Below, piece after piece: positions 42,844-52,699 of a stretch of 64,000 bases of DNA. This DNA comes from Tissierella simiarum (GTDB lineage: Bacteria > Bacillota > Clostridia > Tissierellales > Tissierellaceae), in NCBI RefSeq assembly GCF_018917865.1, contig NZ_JAHLPM010000004.1:62001-126000 (forward strand). The letters are read 5' to 3'. Positions within the stretch are counted from its first letter, which is position 1, and every line of letters begins with the position of its first letter. Both the position numbers and the translations under genes were made by a program. Below the pieces are notes generated by a model. That model was not told the DNA's origin and searched no databases. It was given only the letters and a program-made list of their open reading frames with translations.

Positions 42844-42884
42844 AAATATCGTATTATTCAGAAAAGAATTTTACGGTATTTTTA
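42844..42884 (+). terminator. Terminator after the 72-residue membrane gene
   Basis: AAATATCGTA / TACGGTATTT outer stem (one G-T pair), ATTC/GAAT inner stem, then TTTTATG. Its left arm is also the right inverted repeat of the unit. Confidence 0.6.
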
Positions 42885-42911
42885 TGTTGTAATGAGATTT
42901 AGGAGACAGCT

Positions 42912-43079
42912 ATGGAGAAGAAAGAGAAGCTCAAACATGAAATAAACAAATTTATAAATGTAGCAATAGATAAAACAAATGAAGAGGATAAACTTGATTA
43001 TCTCTATATAGAAATTAGCAGCCATCAGGGAAATTTACAGATGGACTATAGGTTGAGGGATACAAAGAAGGTATATTGA
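42912..43079 (+). CDS. Small charged phage protein, 55 residues
   Basis: ATG at 42912, seven bases after AGGAGA. EKKEKLKHEINKFINVAIDK then IEISSHQGNLQMDYRLRDTK: predicted helix followed by strands. Not recognised. A 19-residue frame (MYKYWPTLEQYKK..., 43079-43138) overlaps its stop and is probably the stump of a longer phage protein. Confidence 0.45.
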   Translation: MEKKEKLKHEINKFINVAIDKTNEEDKLDYLYIEISSHQGNLQMDYRLRDTKKVY

Positions 43080-43153
43080 TGTATAAATATTGGCCAACTC
43101 TTGAACAATATAAAAAAGATATCAAATGGAATAGATAGAGAGAAGGTGTATTA

Positions 43154-43300
43154 ATGAATAATATAGAAATCGAAGAGTTAAAAGAAGAAAATAGATCATT
43201 GAGGGAAGAAAATACACAGTTAAGAAAACTAATGAAAAATGTATCAAGTCATGCAGAGTATATAAAATATGCAATAGATAATAGTCAATTGATGAATTAA
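43154..43300 (+). CDS. Small coiled-coil protein, 48 residues
   Basis: ATG at 43154 after AGAAGGTGTATTA. IEIEELKEENRSLREENTQL is a leucine-zipper-like coiled coil, followed by a short helix. A terminator follows. Common in phage late-control regions but not assignable. Confidence 0.45.
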   Translation: MNNIEIEELKEENRSLREENTQLRKLMKNVSSHAEYIKYAIDNSQLMN

Positions 43301-43326
43301 CTAGATAGTCCTACTGTACTTACAGC

Positions 43327-43368
43327 GGACACTTTAGCTACTTAATTGTAGTTGAGGTGTCCTTTTTT
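43327..43368 (+). terminator. Terminator in the phage region
   Basis: GGACACTTTAGCTAC / GTAGTTGAGGTGTCC, a 15-bp stem with three G-T pairs and a TTAATT loop, then TTTTTTATT. Confidence 0.8.
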
Positions 43369-43438
43369 ATTACTTGATAAAAGTCAGTAAAAATGTAAAA
43401 GCACTTGATAGAGTGATGGTCAAGTAAAGAGGAATTCA

Positions 43439-43767
43439 ATGCAGGATTTGCAGCAAGAATTAAATAATCTTAGAAGTGACCTTAATAAAGCTATCACTAT
43501 TATAAAAGAAAGAGGAAAAACCAAAGCAATAGCTGAGAGAGATTATAGAGTAGCATTAGCAAAAGAGATACTAAAATTAAGATCAGAAGGTATGCCAATT
43601 ACAATAATATCAGACCTATGTAGACGAAATGAGAAGATAGCAGAGCTAAAAATGAATAGAGTATAGCTGAAACTTTGTATGAATCAAATATGCAATTTAT
43701 ATATAGTACCAAGCTTAATATAGATATAGTAATGAAACAAATTGAAGCAGAAAGGAAAGTGGAGTAG
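43439..43767 (+). pseudogene. Frameshifted helical phage protein
   Basis: The first part (from 43439) reads LNKAITIIKERGKTKAIAER and ILKLRSEGMPITIISDLCR, typical of a clostridial phage protein of about 110 residues. It stops near 43666, but SIAETLYESNMQFIYSTKLN and IVMKQIEAERKVE continue in another frame to 43767, just as the intact protein would. So a single small indel near 43660 broke the gene. Confidence 0.65.
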
Positions 43768-43771
43768 GAGA

Positions 43772-43891
43772 ATGAACAAAGAACAATTATCAGAATTAAA
43801 GTACCTAAAAAATGAAATAGAAATGCTAAAAAAGCAAATGGAAGATATTGATTTTACTATAACAACTAATAGAATATATACGGAGTTATAG
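43772..43891 (+). pseudogene. Truncated DUF1492-like phage protein
   Basis: GGAG precedes the ATG. LSELKYLKNEIEMLKKQMED is the N-terminal coiled coil of DUF1492-type phage proteins, which normally continue with a domain of about 80 residues. Here it ends after 39 residues, where the DNA joins the holin remnant, so a deletion joined the two. Confidence 0.5.
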
Positions 43892-44046
43892 CAACTGTAG
43901 GTACAGCACTGACTTACTTAATTGGAGGATGGAATACTTCATTAAAGATATTAGCTATATTCATAATAATGGATTACTTAACTGGTATAATGAATGGATT
44001 TATTAATAAAAAATTATCTAGTTCAGTCCTGGAAACCAGAACATAA
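43882..44046 (+). pseudogene. Phage holin remnant
   Basis: In a frame without its own start: GVIATVGTALTYLIGGWNTS and LKILAIFIIMDYLTGIMNGF, then NKKLSSS, the conserved core of the TcdE/holin-4 family (membrane helix, DYLTG motif). The N-terminus is replaced by the DUF1492 stump, and the C-terminus runs into the amidase gene. Holins make the membrane pore that releases phage lysins. Confidence 0.65.
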
Positions 44047-44944
44047 AGATTTTAATGGAAGTAATCATTTAGCACTTCAACAAGGAATGTATAACTATCA
44101 TGTAAATGGATGGAGTGATATTGGGCAGCACGTCACACTTACACCTGATGGAAAATGGGTAACTGGTAGACCTTTTAATATAGCTCCAGCAAGTATAAAA
44201 GGATGGAATACAGGAGCATTTGCAGTTGAAATGATAGGTAATTTTGATATAGAACATGATAAATTTGAGGGAAAACAAAAAGAATCAATGCTTAAGTTCA
44301 CTAAATACTTTATTGATAAGTATGGAGAACAATCAATTAAGGAGGTAGATTTTAACAACATTGTAACTGTTAGAGAGTTTACTGAAATGTTATTAAAGGC
44401 ATCAGGTGAAAGTAAAACTAACGTTGAATATGCTAATGAAAAGAAATATGTAAAATCATCTGCTGAATATGGCTCATATGATAAACCACTTTTAAGAAAA
44501 GAAGCAGCACAAATTACAGCAAGGGTAATTGATACTTATATATTAGATGAAAGAGGTTTATTATCAGCAAGTTATGCAGTAGAAGGACTTGAGAGAAATT
44601 ATAACACTGTGCACAATCTGAGACAAGGACAATTAATGAATATAGATGATAAATTCTATAAACTTTTATATTGGGAGAAATATGCAGGACATATTAAAGA
44701 TATTTATATGATTACAGAAGAGTCACAAAAAGAAATGGTGACTTTATACTTATTAGGTGCATTAACAACAAATAGTAATTCTGAATTAGACCCATATGGT
44801 TTTGTTACAAGAGAGGGCGCAAAAAAGGAGATAGTTGATAAAGTTAAGTCTATTAATAAAGGAGAAAGCAGAACAAGCTTAGAAGGATTAAAAATATTAG
44901 ATATAGAAGAGAAAACAAAACCTGTGGTAGAAGGTCTACATTAA
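43994..44944 (+). pseudogene. N-acetylmuramoyl-L-alanine amidase, internally deleted, fused to SLH-like segment
   Basis: Residues 12-115 match an Amidase_2 endolysin (SWKPEHKDFNGSNHLALQQG, DIGQHVTLTPDGKWVTGRPF, IKGWNTGAFAVEMIGNFD). The zinc-binding HH at the start is replaced by YLVQ after fusion with the holin sequence, and the later HxxxxxxxC zinc ligands are missing: EQSIK jumps to EVDFNNIVTVREFTEMLLKA, an S-layer-homology-like repeat. The open frame is 316 residues but cannot be an active amidase. It is the decayed lysis module of the element. Confidence 0.7.
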
Positions 44945-45150
44945 GAATTATTTATTACCCACCAACAGACCCTAGTTTTTTAAAAGAAAAAGGGCTAGAA
45001 GTAGGAAAATGGTATGAGAAGGACGTAGAGATACTCTTAGCTAATTTAATTACTTCCTCCTATGCTGACAAATATAGAGATAGATGGGTCAATTCAACGT
45101 TAACCTATATTAACAGATTTGATTTAAGTAACTTTAGGTATATGGATTAA
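44941..45150 (+). pseudogene. Startless 69-codon remnant after the amidase
   Basis: An open frame without start or ribosome site: IIYYPPTDPSFLKEKGLEVG, then WYEKDVEILLANLITSSYAD and RDRWVNSTLTYINRFDLSN. It is in a different frame from the amidase gene. Probably the 3' part of a further phage gene; not recognised. Confidence 0.4.
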
Positions 45151-45455
45151 TATAAATACAAAACTATTAAATATGGATTCCTAAAAAGTAAGTAGATGAT
45201 TAGTTTTGTAAATATATAATTATAAAATATAGCTAATTAAAATAAAATTAAGCAAATTAAAAAAATTATAATAGAAAGACTCTAAAATAAATTCTTAGAG
45301 TCTTTTTTATTCTTCAGTATATTAAATAATCGAAAGTAATCCCATGTTTTCTTTTTCAAATCTTGCTTATTTTAAAAACATTGATATATGCTATAATATA
45401 AATGTAATATAAAAATAGCAAATAACAACATTAAAATAAATATGAGGTGGAAAAC
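45151..45455. other. Non-coding right end of the element and miaB promoter region
   Basis: No gene seen. Contains the terminator at 45275 and, upstream of miaB, TGCTATAAT (45389-45397), an extended -10 without a clear -35. Confidence 0.45.
45275..45308 (+). terminator. Terminator before miaB
   Basis: AAAGACTCTAA / TTAGAGTCTTT, a perfect 11-bp stem followed by TTTTT. It insulates miaB from the phage remnant. Confidence 0.85.
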
Positions 45456-46904
45456 ATGGAAAGAGAAATGAAAAAAGAAGAACAACAACAATTAAAAGAT
45501 ATGGCTGAAACACATGGAAAAATAGATTGGGAAGCTATTATGGAAGTAAAAGCTAGGAACGATGAATACTTTGCAAAAACTGGGAAGAGAAGAAAACGTC
45601 TCACTGTAACATATGGATGTCAAATGAATGAACATGATTCTGAAAAAATATCTTGGATATTAGAAAAAATGGGATATGTTTTGGCTGATAATAAAGAAGA
45701 AAGCGACTTTATAATATATAATACTTGTTTAGTAAGAGAAAATGCAGAATTAAGAGTTTATGGTCAACTAGGTGCATTAAAAGAATTAAAAAGAAAAAAA
45801 CCCGATCTAATCATTGCTGTTTGTGGATGTATGATGCAAAGAGAAGATGTAAGAGAAGTGATTACAAGCAAACATAAACATGTTGATATAATATTTGGAA
45901 CAAACAATATACACAAACTACCGGAGCTTGTTAACAATTATTTAGAGACAGGAAAAACTGTAGTTGATATAATTGAAGATGATAGGGAAATAATAGAAGA
46001 TATTGATGCTAACAGAAAATATTCTTATAAAGCCTTTGTCAATATTATGTATGGATGTAATAACTTCTGTACCTATTGTATAGTGCCTTACACTAGAGGA
46101 AGAGAAAAAAGTAGAGAACCAGAGAATATTCTTAAAGAAATAGAAGGTCTAGCAAAAACAGGTTGTAAAGAGATTACTTTATTAGGGCAAAATGTTAACT
46201 CTTATGGAAAAACTTTAGATTATAAATATACTTTTGCTGATTTACTGGCTGACGTAAACAAAATTGATGGAATTGAAAGAATTAGATTTATGACTTCTCA
46301 TCCAAAAGATTTATCAGAAGAGTTAATAGAAGCTTATACTAAACTAGATAAGTTATGCGAACATTTACATTTACCTGTGCAATCTGGAAGTAATAAAGTG
46401 TTAAAATCTATGAATAGGAAATATACTAGAGAAGATTATTTACATCTTGTTCAAAAATTAAAGAAGGCAGTACCTGATATTGCAATAACTACAGATTTGA
46501 TTGTAGGATTCCCAGGAGAAACAGAGGAAGATTTTAATGATACTTTAAATTTAGTGAAACAAGTTGAATATGATTCAGCTTATACTTTTCTTTATTCTAT
46601 AAGAGAAGGTACAATAGCTGCTAAAATGGAAAATCAAATAGATGATAAAACAAAACATGATCGATTCCAAAGATTATTGGATACGCTATATCCTATCTCT
46701 TTAGAACAAAATAAAAAAAGCTTAAATAAAATAGTACAAGTTTTAGTAGAAGATATAAGTAAAAACAATGAAAATGTACTAACTGGAAGAACTCGAACAG
46801 GTAAATTAGTGCATTTTGAAGGTGATAAAAATTTAATCGGACAATTAGTAAATGTTAAAATTACTACGGTTAAAACTTTTACTTTAGAGGGAAGCCTAGT
46901 TTAA
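45456..46904 (+). CDS. miaB: tRNA-2-methylthio-N6-dimethylallyladenosine synthase
   Basis: 482 residues from the ATG at 45456; the GTG at 45447 is inside the ribosome site GAGGTGG. UPF0004 domain with [14 protein letters not shown] and two more cluster Cys ([20 protein letters not shown]), radical SAM domain with [17 protein letters not shown] (CxxxCxxC), and a C-terminal TRAM domain. It methylthiolates i6A37 made by MiaA, encoded downstream. The first 54 residues differ from the orphan miaB start at 38920, and the shared DNA motif lies exactly at the YGCQMN codons. Confidence 0.94.
   Translation: MEREMKKEEQQQLKDMAETHGKIDWEAIMEVKARNDEYFAKTGKRRKRLTVTYGCQMNEHDSEKISWILEKMGYVLADNKEESDFIIYNTCLVRENAELRVYGQLGALKELKRKKPDLIIAVCGCMMQREDVREVITSKHKHVDIIFGTNNIHKLPELVNNYLETGKTVVDIIEDDREIIEDIDANRKYSYKAFVNIMYGCNNFCTYCIVPYTRGREKSREPENILKEIEGLAKTGCKEITLLGQNVNSYGKTLDYKYTFADLLADVNKIDGIERIRFMTSHPKDLSEELIEAYTKLDKLCEHLHLPVQSGSNKVLKSMNRKYTREDYLHLVQKLKKAVPDIAITTDLIVGFPGETEEDFNDTLNLVKQVEYDSAYTFLYSIREGTIAAKMENQIDDKTKHDRFQRLLDTLYPISLEQNKKSLNKIVQVLVEDISKNNENVLTGRTRTGKLVHFEGDKNLIGQLVNVKITTVKTFTLEGSLV
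45608..45630 (+). repeat. Right att-like repeat (inside miaB)
   Basis: AAC-A-TATGGAT-G-TCAAATGAATG, matching 39003-39025 in the same orientation with two mismatches. It encodes the TYGCQMN motif. Confidence 0.6.
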
Positions 46905-46935
46905 TCTTCCCTTATCTTTAATGGAGGGATTAATT

Positions 46936-49554
46936 TTGGAAAATTTAACACCAATGATGAAACAATATATGAATATTAAAAATCAATATAAGGATTGTAT
47001 TCTTTTCTTTAGACTTGGTGATTTTTATGAGATGTTTTTTGATGATGCTTTAACTGCTTCGAAAGAATTAGAGATAACTTTGACGCAAAGAGATTGTGGT
47101 GGGGAAGAAAAAGCTCCTATGTGCGGTGTGCCTCATCATGTAGTTGATTCTTATATAGGGAAGTTAGTTGAAAGAGGATATAAGGTGGCCATTTGCGAAC
47201 AAGTGGAAGATCCTACTTTGGCAAAAGGGCTAGTAGAAAGAGATGTAATAAGAGTTGTTACACCTGGTACTATTACAGACCTAACTATTTTAGATGAAAA
47301 ATCAAATAATTTTTTAGTATCTGTTTATTTAGATAATATGGGCATAGGTCTGTGTTATGTTGATAATTCAACTGGTGAAATGTACACTACTCAGTATTTA
47401 GGAAAAGAAATAGATAGTTATAACTTTGTAATAGATGAACTAGGAAAGATATTTCCTTCAGAAATTATATGTAACAAAGCTTTTTCACTCAACGAAAGAG
47501 CTATGAAAATCATTAAAAATAGAATTAATCCTTATATTAATATTTATGAGGATTCTAGTATAAATAATGATGATTGGGAAAAAGTTATTTTAGACCACTT
47601 TAAAGTTGATATATTAGATAAATTAGATATTAAAGATAAATTATTTTCAATATTAGCTACAGGAAAATTAATAGATTATCTATATTTAACACAAAAGAAC
47701 TCATTAGATCATATTAATCACCTATCTTATTATCATCCTAATAATTATATGATATTGGATATTAGTACGAGAACCAACTTAGAAATACATGAAACCATTA
47801 TGAGTCGTGATAAAAAAGGAGCTCTAATTTGGTTATTAGACAAAACTTCTACTGCTATGGGCGGAAGATTGTTGAAGAAATGGCTAGAACAACCTTTAAT
47901 TAATAGTGTTGAGATAAAAAAGCGTCAAAAAGTAGTAGATTATTTTGTCAATAACCTTATGGCAATGGATGATATAAAGGGACTTTTAAAAAGAATATAT
48001 GATATTGAAAGACTTTCTAGTAAAATATCCTATGGAAATTGTAATGGTAGAGATCTAATATCTCTTAAAAATTCCATAGAAGTTCTACCTGAATTAAGAA
48101 AATCTTTACAGCAATCTCATTGTAAAGAGCTAGTGGAAATTAGTCTAGAAATAGATTCTTTAGAAGATGTCTATAACTTAATAAATAAATCTATATGTGA
48201 CAATCCACCTATTTCCGTTAAAGAAGGAGGGTTGATTAAAGAAGGATATGATAGTGAATTAGATGCTTTGAGAAAAGGTAGTTTAGGTGGTAAAGAGTGG
48301 CTAGCAGCTTTGGAGTTAGAAGAAAGAAACAAAACAAATATTAAGAACCTAAAGATTGGTTTTAACAAGAAAACTGGATACTATTTTGAAGTAACCAAAT
48401 CAAACCTTCCTTTAGTACCTGATTATTTTATTAGAAAGCAGACTTTAACTAATGCTGAAAGATATTATACTGAGAAATTAAAAGAAATGGAAATAAAGAT
48501 ACTAGGGGCTGAAGAAAGAGTCTTAGACTTAGAATACACTTTATTTCAGGATATTAGAGATAGGGTTAAAGAAGAGACAGAACGAATCCAAAGAACAAGT
48601 AAAGTTATTTCAAAGATTGACGTATTAAATTCTTTTAGTCAAGTAGCTTACAAGAACAACTATGTAAAACCTGATCTTAATAACAAAGGAATAATTCATA
48701 TAGAAGAAGGAAGACATCCTGTAGTTGAGAACACTATAGAAAGTAATCTGTTTATACCTAATGATACCTATTTAGATATTAAAGACAATATGGTTCAGAT
48801 CATAACTGGACCAAATATGGCTGGAAAGTCTACTTATATGAGACAAGTAGCTATAATAACTTTATTGACACAAATAGGATCTTTTGTTCCTGCTAAGAAA
48901 GCAAATATAGGTATAGTAGATCGTATATTTACTAGAATAGGTGCTTCTGATAACCTGTCTCAAGGTGAAAGTACCTTTATGGTTGAGATGAATGAAGTAT
49001 CTAATATTATTAAAAGTGCTACACCTAATAGTTTAATTATTCTAGATGAGGTAGGTAGAGGTACTAGTACCTACGATGGTTTGAGTATAGCTTGGGCTGT
49101 TGTAGAACATATAGTAAAAAATATAAAAGCTAAAACTTTATTCGCTACCCATTATCATGAATTAACAGAACTAGAGGAAAAGTTTTCTGAGATCAAGAAT
49201 TTAACTATATTAGTAGAAGAAAAAGGTGACGATATAGTTTTTTTAAGAAAAATTGTAGAAGGTAGCACTAATAGGAGTTATGGTATAGAGGTAGCAAAAT
49301 TAGCTGGTATTAATAAAGCAATTATTGATAGAGCTAATGAAATATTGTCCTCAATTGAAGGAAATCATCAATTAAGTATAAATAATAGTTCTAATACTCA
49401 TCATAACAAACAATTAAATATGATGGATTACAAAAAAGACTATTATCTTGACAGAATAATAAATATAGATATATCAAGTTTAACGCCTATAGAGGCTATG
49501 AATACACTTTATAATCTTATAGAGGATGCTAAAAAGCTTAAGGAGAGAGCTTAA
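46936..49554 (+). CDS. mutS: DNA mismatch repair protein MutS
   Basis: 872 residues from the TTG at 46936, seven bases after GGAGGG; this gives the usual start ENLTPMMKQYMNIK. The mismatch-binding FRLGDFYEMFFDDA motif (Phe-x-Glu) is present, as are the connector, lever and clamp domains, and the ATPase has GPNMAGKSTYMRQVAIITL (P-loop), LDEVGRGTSTYDG (Walker B) and a THYHELT motif. It recognises mismatches and recruits MutL, encoded by the next gene with a TAATG overlap. Confidence 0.96.
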   Translation: MENLTPMMKQYMNIKNQYKDCILFFRLGDFYEMFFDDALTASKELEITLTQRDCGGEEKAPMCGVPHHVVDSYIGKLVERGYKVAICEQVEDPTLAKGLVERDVIRVVTPGTITDLTILDEKSNNFLVSVYLDNMGIGLCYVDNSTGEMYTTQYLGKEIDSYNFVIDELGKIFPSEIICNKAFSLNERAMKIIKNRINPYINIYEDSSINNDDWEKVILDHFKVDILDKLDIKDKLFSILATGKLIDYLYLTQKNSLDHINHLSYYHPNNYMILDISTRTNLEIHETIMSRDKKGALIWLLDKTSTAMGGRLLKKWLEQPLINSVEIKKRQKVVDYFVNNLMAMDDIKGLLKRIYDIERLSSKISYGNCNGRDLISLKNSIEVLPELRKSLQQSHCKELVEISLEIDSLEDVYNLINKSICDNPPISVKEGGLIKEGYDSELDALRKGSLGGKEWLAALELEERNKTNIKNLKIGFNKKTGYYFEVTKSNLPLVPDYFIRKQTLTNAERYYTEKLKEMEIKILGAEERVLDLEYTLFQDIRDRVKEETERIQRTSKVISKIDVLNSFSQVAYKNNYVKPDLNNKGIIHIEEGRHPVVENTIESNLFIPNDTYLDIKDNMVQIITGPNMAGKSTYMRQVAIITLLTQIGSFVPAKKANIGIVDRIFTRIGASDNLSQGESTFMVEMNEVSNIIKSATPNSLIILDEVGRGTSTYDGLSIAWAVVEHIVKNIKAKTLFATHYHELTELEEKFSEIKNLTILVEEKGDDIVFLRKIVEGSTNRSYGIEVAKLAGINKAIIDRANEILSSIEGNHQLSINNSSNTHHNKQLNMMDYKKDYYLDRIINIDISSLTPIEAMNTLYNLIEDAKKLKERA

Positions 49555-51407
49555 TGGGTAAGATAAAATTATTAGATAATTTAACTATACAGAAAATTGC
49601 TGCTGGTGAAGTCATAGAAAGACCAGCTTCTATAGTTAAAGAGTTGATAGAAAATTCACTAGATGCAAATTCTTCAAATATAGTAGTTGAAATTAACAAT
49701 GGTGGAAAATCTTATATAAGAGTTACGGATGATGGCGACGGAATTACAGATGATGACTTAGATTTAGCTTTTGAAAGACATTCTACTAGTAAACTTTCTA
49801 CTATAGACGATATATATAATATAATTTCCTTGGGCTTTAGGGGAGAAGCTCTAGCAAGTATATCCAATGTATCTAAAGTCCAAGTGATGACTAAAACTAA
49901 AGATTCTTTAGGGGGGATTCATGCTGTTATAGAGGAAGGTAAAGTTGTTTCTAAAGATACAGTTGGCTGTCCCAAAGGAACAACAATGATAGTTAAAGAT
50001 TTATTTTATAATTTACCTGTAAGAAAAAAATTTCTAAAAAGTGATTTAGTTGAATTTAATCATGTAAGTGATATTGTCTATAAATTGGCTTTGGGTAATT
50101 ATAATACTTCTTTTAAGCTAATAAAGGATAACAAGGTTATTCTTAAAACGTCCAATAATAATAGTTTAATAACCAATATATATACTATATTAGGAAAGGA
50201 TATTGCTAAAAATTTAATTAGTATATCTTTTGAAAAAGATGATTTCAAATTAAATGGATATATATCCAATAATAACTTATATAGAAGTAATAGAAGTCAT
50301 CAATATCTTTATATTAATAATAGATATATAAATAATAATATTATTACAGATGCAATAGAAAGACAATATAAATCTATTATTCCTATTAATAGATTTCCTG
50401 TGTTTACGTTATTTATTGAAATGAATCCTGGGAATTTAGATGTAAATATTCATCCTACAAAGCAAGAGGTAAAGTTTGTTAATCAAGAAGAAGTGATTAA
50501 TATTATTAGTAGCACTATTAGAGACTCTTTAAATCCATCTCTTGTGATTCCAAGAGTAACTTTTGATAATACAAAAGATGTAAAGAAGCAAGAAGAACTT
50601 CCTTTACTTTTTGAAGAACCTTCAATAGATATATATAAAGATGTTGTAGTAAAGGATATGACAACACACTACAAAGATAATGAAAATGAGGACGATGTTA
50701 AATATAAAAACCCCATTACTGCAGATTATACTAATCATATTACTAAGAAAGATATTACTAGTGAGTCTATAGAAGAACAAGTTATAGAAATAGACGAAAT
50801 ACGAAGAGATCCTATAAATGAAGTACTTTTAAATATAAGTCCTATAGGAGTCGTATTTTCAACCTATATATTGGCTGAAGATAGAGAACAGGATAAATTA
50901 TATATTGTAGATCAACATGCAGCTCACGAAAGAATTATGTATGAAAAATTCAAAGAAGAATTTGAAAAAGAAACCATAGTAACTCAGCAACTTTTAGTAC
51001 CAGAAGTTATTGAGTTAACCAATATTGAAATGTCTAATTTATTGGAAAATATAACATTGTATAATAAGCTTGGTTTTGATATTGAAGAATTCGGATCTAG
51101 TAGTATAATAATTAGGGGAGTTCCATTAGTTTTTGGAAAACCTAATATAAAAAATTTATTTTTTGATATATTGGATAATCTTAAACAAGACATTAAAAGT
51201 AACTATGAAATGAAAATTGAAAAGATAATGAAAATAGCTTGTACTAAAGCAGTTAAAGGTGGAGATTCTCTAAGTAATATTGAAATTGAAAGTTTAATTA
51301 ACCAATTAAATAAATGTGAGAATCCACATAGTTGCCCTCATGGAAGACCTACTATGATAGAGATAACCAAGAAGGACATGGAAAAAAAGTTTCTTAGAAT
51401 TAATTAG
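49554..51407 (+). CDS. mutL: DNA mismatch repair protein MutL
   Basis: 617 residues. N-terminal GHKL ATPase: AAGEVIERPASIVKELIENS, DDGDGI and FRGEALASI. The C-terminal domain has DQHAAHERIMYEKF, the DQHAx2Ex4E endonuclease motif, and CPHGRP near the end, so this is a nicking MutL, as expected in organisms without MutH. Translationally coupled to mutS (one-base overlap); miaA follows 12 bases later. Confidence 0.96.
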   Translation: MGKIKLLDNLTIQKIAAGEVIERPASIVKELIENSLDANSSNIVVEINNGGKSYIRVTDDGDGITDDDLDLAFERHSTSKLSTIDDIYNIISLGFRGEALASISNVSKVQVMTKTKDSLGGIHAVIEEGKVVSKDTVGCPKGTTMIVKDLFYNLPVRKKFLKSDLVEFNHVSDIVYKLALGNYNTSFKLIKDNKVILKTSNNNSLITNIYTILGKDIAKNLISISFEKDDFKLNGYISNNNLYRSNRSHQYLYINNRYINNNIITDAIERQYKSIIPINRFPVFTLFIEMNPGNLDVNIHPTKQEVKFVNQEEVINIISSTIRDSLNPSLVIPRVTFDNTKDVKKQEELPLLFEEPSIDIYKDVVVKDMTTHYKDNENEDDVKYKNPITADYTNHITKKDITSESIEEQVIEIDEIRRDPINEVLLNISPIGVVFSTYILAEDREQDKLYIVDQHAAHERIMYEKFKEEFEKETIVTQQLLVPEVIELTNIEMSNLLENITLYNKLGFDIEEFGSSSIIIRGVPLVFGKPNIKNLFFDILDNLKQDIKSNYEMKIEKIMKIACTKAVKGGDSLSNIEIESLINQLNKCENPHSCPHGRPTMIEITKKDMEKKFLRIN

Positions 51408-51419
51408 AAGGATGATTAA

Positions 51420-52373
51420 ATGGATAAAAAGGAAAATTTGTTTATTTTAATTGGACCAACAGCTATAGGAAAAACTTCTCTATCAATAGATTTAGCTAAA
51501 AATTTAAATGGAGAAATTATATCAGCTGACTCAATGCAAATCTATAAATACATGGACATTGGTACAGCTAAGGTAACTAAAGAAGAGATGGAAAGTATCC
51601 CCCATTATCTTATAGATATTGTATATCCTAATGAGGATTTTACAGTATCGGATTATAAAAAAGCTGCAACTAAACATATTACCGAGGTAAATAACAGAGA
51701 AAAATTGCCTTTGGTAGTAGGAGGTACCGGGCTCTACATTAATTCTTTAGTATACCAATTGAATTTTACTCAAGTTTGTCCAAATGAAGAATTCAGAAAG
51801 AAATACGAAGATTTAGCTGATAAATATGGAAATCAATATATATATGATGAGCTTAAAAAAATTGATTTATATAGTTCACAAAAAATTAGCCCTAAGGATA
51901 GAAAAAGAATAATTAGAGCATTAGAAATCTATTATGAAACAGGAAAAACAATGTCTGAATATAATAAAGATTTTAGAAAACCTGTAGAAAATTATAATTT
52001 ATCGATGATTGGTCTTAACATGGATAGAACTTTACTGTATAATAGAATAAATCAAAGAGTAGACTTAATGATTGAAAAAGGACTAATCGACGAAATTAAA
52101 ATGCTTTTAGAAATGGGATATACCAAGGATTTAGTATCTATGCAGGGAATAGGATACAAAGAAATTGTTTATTATCTTCAAGGAGATATCTCTTTAGATA
52201 AAGCAATAGAACTGATTAAAAAAGGAAGTAGAAATTATGCAAAAAGGCAATTGACATGGTTTAGAAGAGATAATAGAATAAAATGGATTGATGTTGATAC
52301 TTTTCATCATATAAAAGACATTAGTCAATATATTACGAACTATGTTAAGGAATCAATTAGTTTAAATAATTAA
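51420..52373 (+). CDS. miaA: tRNA dimethylallyltransferase
   Basis: 317 residues. [18 protein letters not shown] is the P-loop, [19 protein letters not shown] the dimethylallyl diphosphate and tRNA contact, and [14 protein letters not shown] and the C-terminal [14 protein letters not shown] complete the MiaA signature. It adds the isopentenyl group to A37 of tRNAs reading U-starting codons, the substrate for MiaB. Part of the mutS-mutL-miaA-hfq run. Confidence 0.95.
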   Translation: MDKKENLFILIGPTAIGKTSLSIDLAKNLNGEIISADSMQIYKYMDIGTAKVTKEEMESIPHYLIDIVYPNEDFTVSDYKKAATKHITEVNNREKLPLVVGGTGLYINSLVYQLNFTQVCPNEEFRKKYEDLADKYGNQYIYDELKKIDLYSSQKISPKDRKRIIRALEIYYETGKTMSEYNKDFRKPVENYNLSMIGLNMDRTLLYNRINQRVDLMIEKGLIDEIKMLLEMGYTKDLVSMQGIGYKEIVYYLQGDISLDKAIELIKKGSRNYAKRQLTWFRRDNRIKWIDVDTFHHIKDISQYITNYVKESISLNN

Positions 52374-52386
52374 AGGAGGGGATATT

Positions 52387-52626
52387 TTGAAAGCAACATT
52401 AAATTTGCAAGACGTTTTTCTTAATAAAGCTAGAAAGGAAAATATTAGTATTACAATATTCTTAGTAAATGGTTATCAAATTAAAGGATCAGTTAAAGGA
52501 TTTGATAATTATACCATTATTTTGGAAAGCGATGGTAAGCAACAGCTGATATATAAACATGCAATTTCAACTATAGTGCCTGTTAAACAAATAAATTTAA
52601 CGCCTAAAAATATAGATGAGAATTAA
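52387..52626 (+). CDS. hfq: RNA chaperone Hfq
   Basis: 79 residues from TTG after AGGAGGGG. Sm1 motif ([20 protein letters not shown], with the Gln-replacing Asn of many Gram-positive Hfqs) and Sm2 motif [10 protein letters not shown] are present. Hexameric RNA-binding protein that pairs small RNAs with mRNAs; its importance varies in Firmicutes. The miaA-hfq pairing is widespread in bacteria. Confidence 0.93.
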   Translation: MKATLNLQDVFLNKARKENISITIFLVNGYQIKGSVKGFDNYTIILESDGKQQLIYKHAISTIVPVKQINLTPKNIDEN

Positions 52627-52634
52627 TTAAATTT

Positions 52635-52671
52635 ACAAATGTCTCTGAGTGTATCAGAGGCTTTTGTGTTT
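52635..52671 (+). terminator. Terminator after hfq
   Basis: ACAAA-GTCTCTGA and TCAGAGGC-TTTTGT form the stem around GTGTA, with TTTTGTGTTT after it. Confidence 0.75.
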
Positions 52672-52699
52672 AATATGATTGATAGAAAGGTGACATTAG

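Larger units (their letters stand above)
42331..42868. repeat. Imperfect inverted repeat bounding a 0.5-kb unit
   Basis: CTGAATAATACG (42342-42353) is exactly inverted at 42850-42861 (CGTATTATTCAG). The match extends to a TATT inward and, with a gap, TTCTTT outward. The left end reads TTCTTTGAAAACTGAATA, which resembles the boxA antiterminator and spacer sequence found in Firmicute rRNA operons. The unit holds one small membrane gene (42508) and a small hairpin (42371-42405). Confidence 0.5.
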
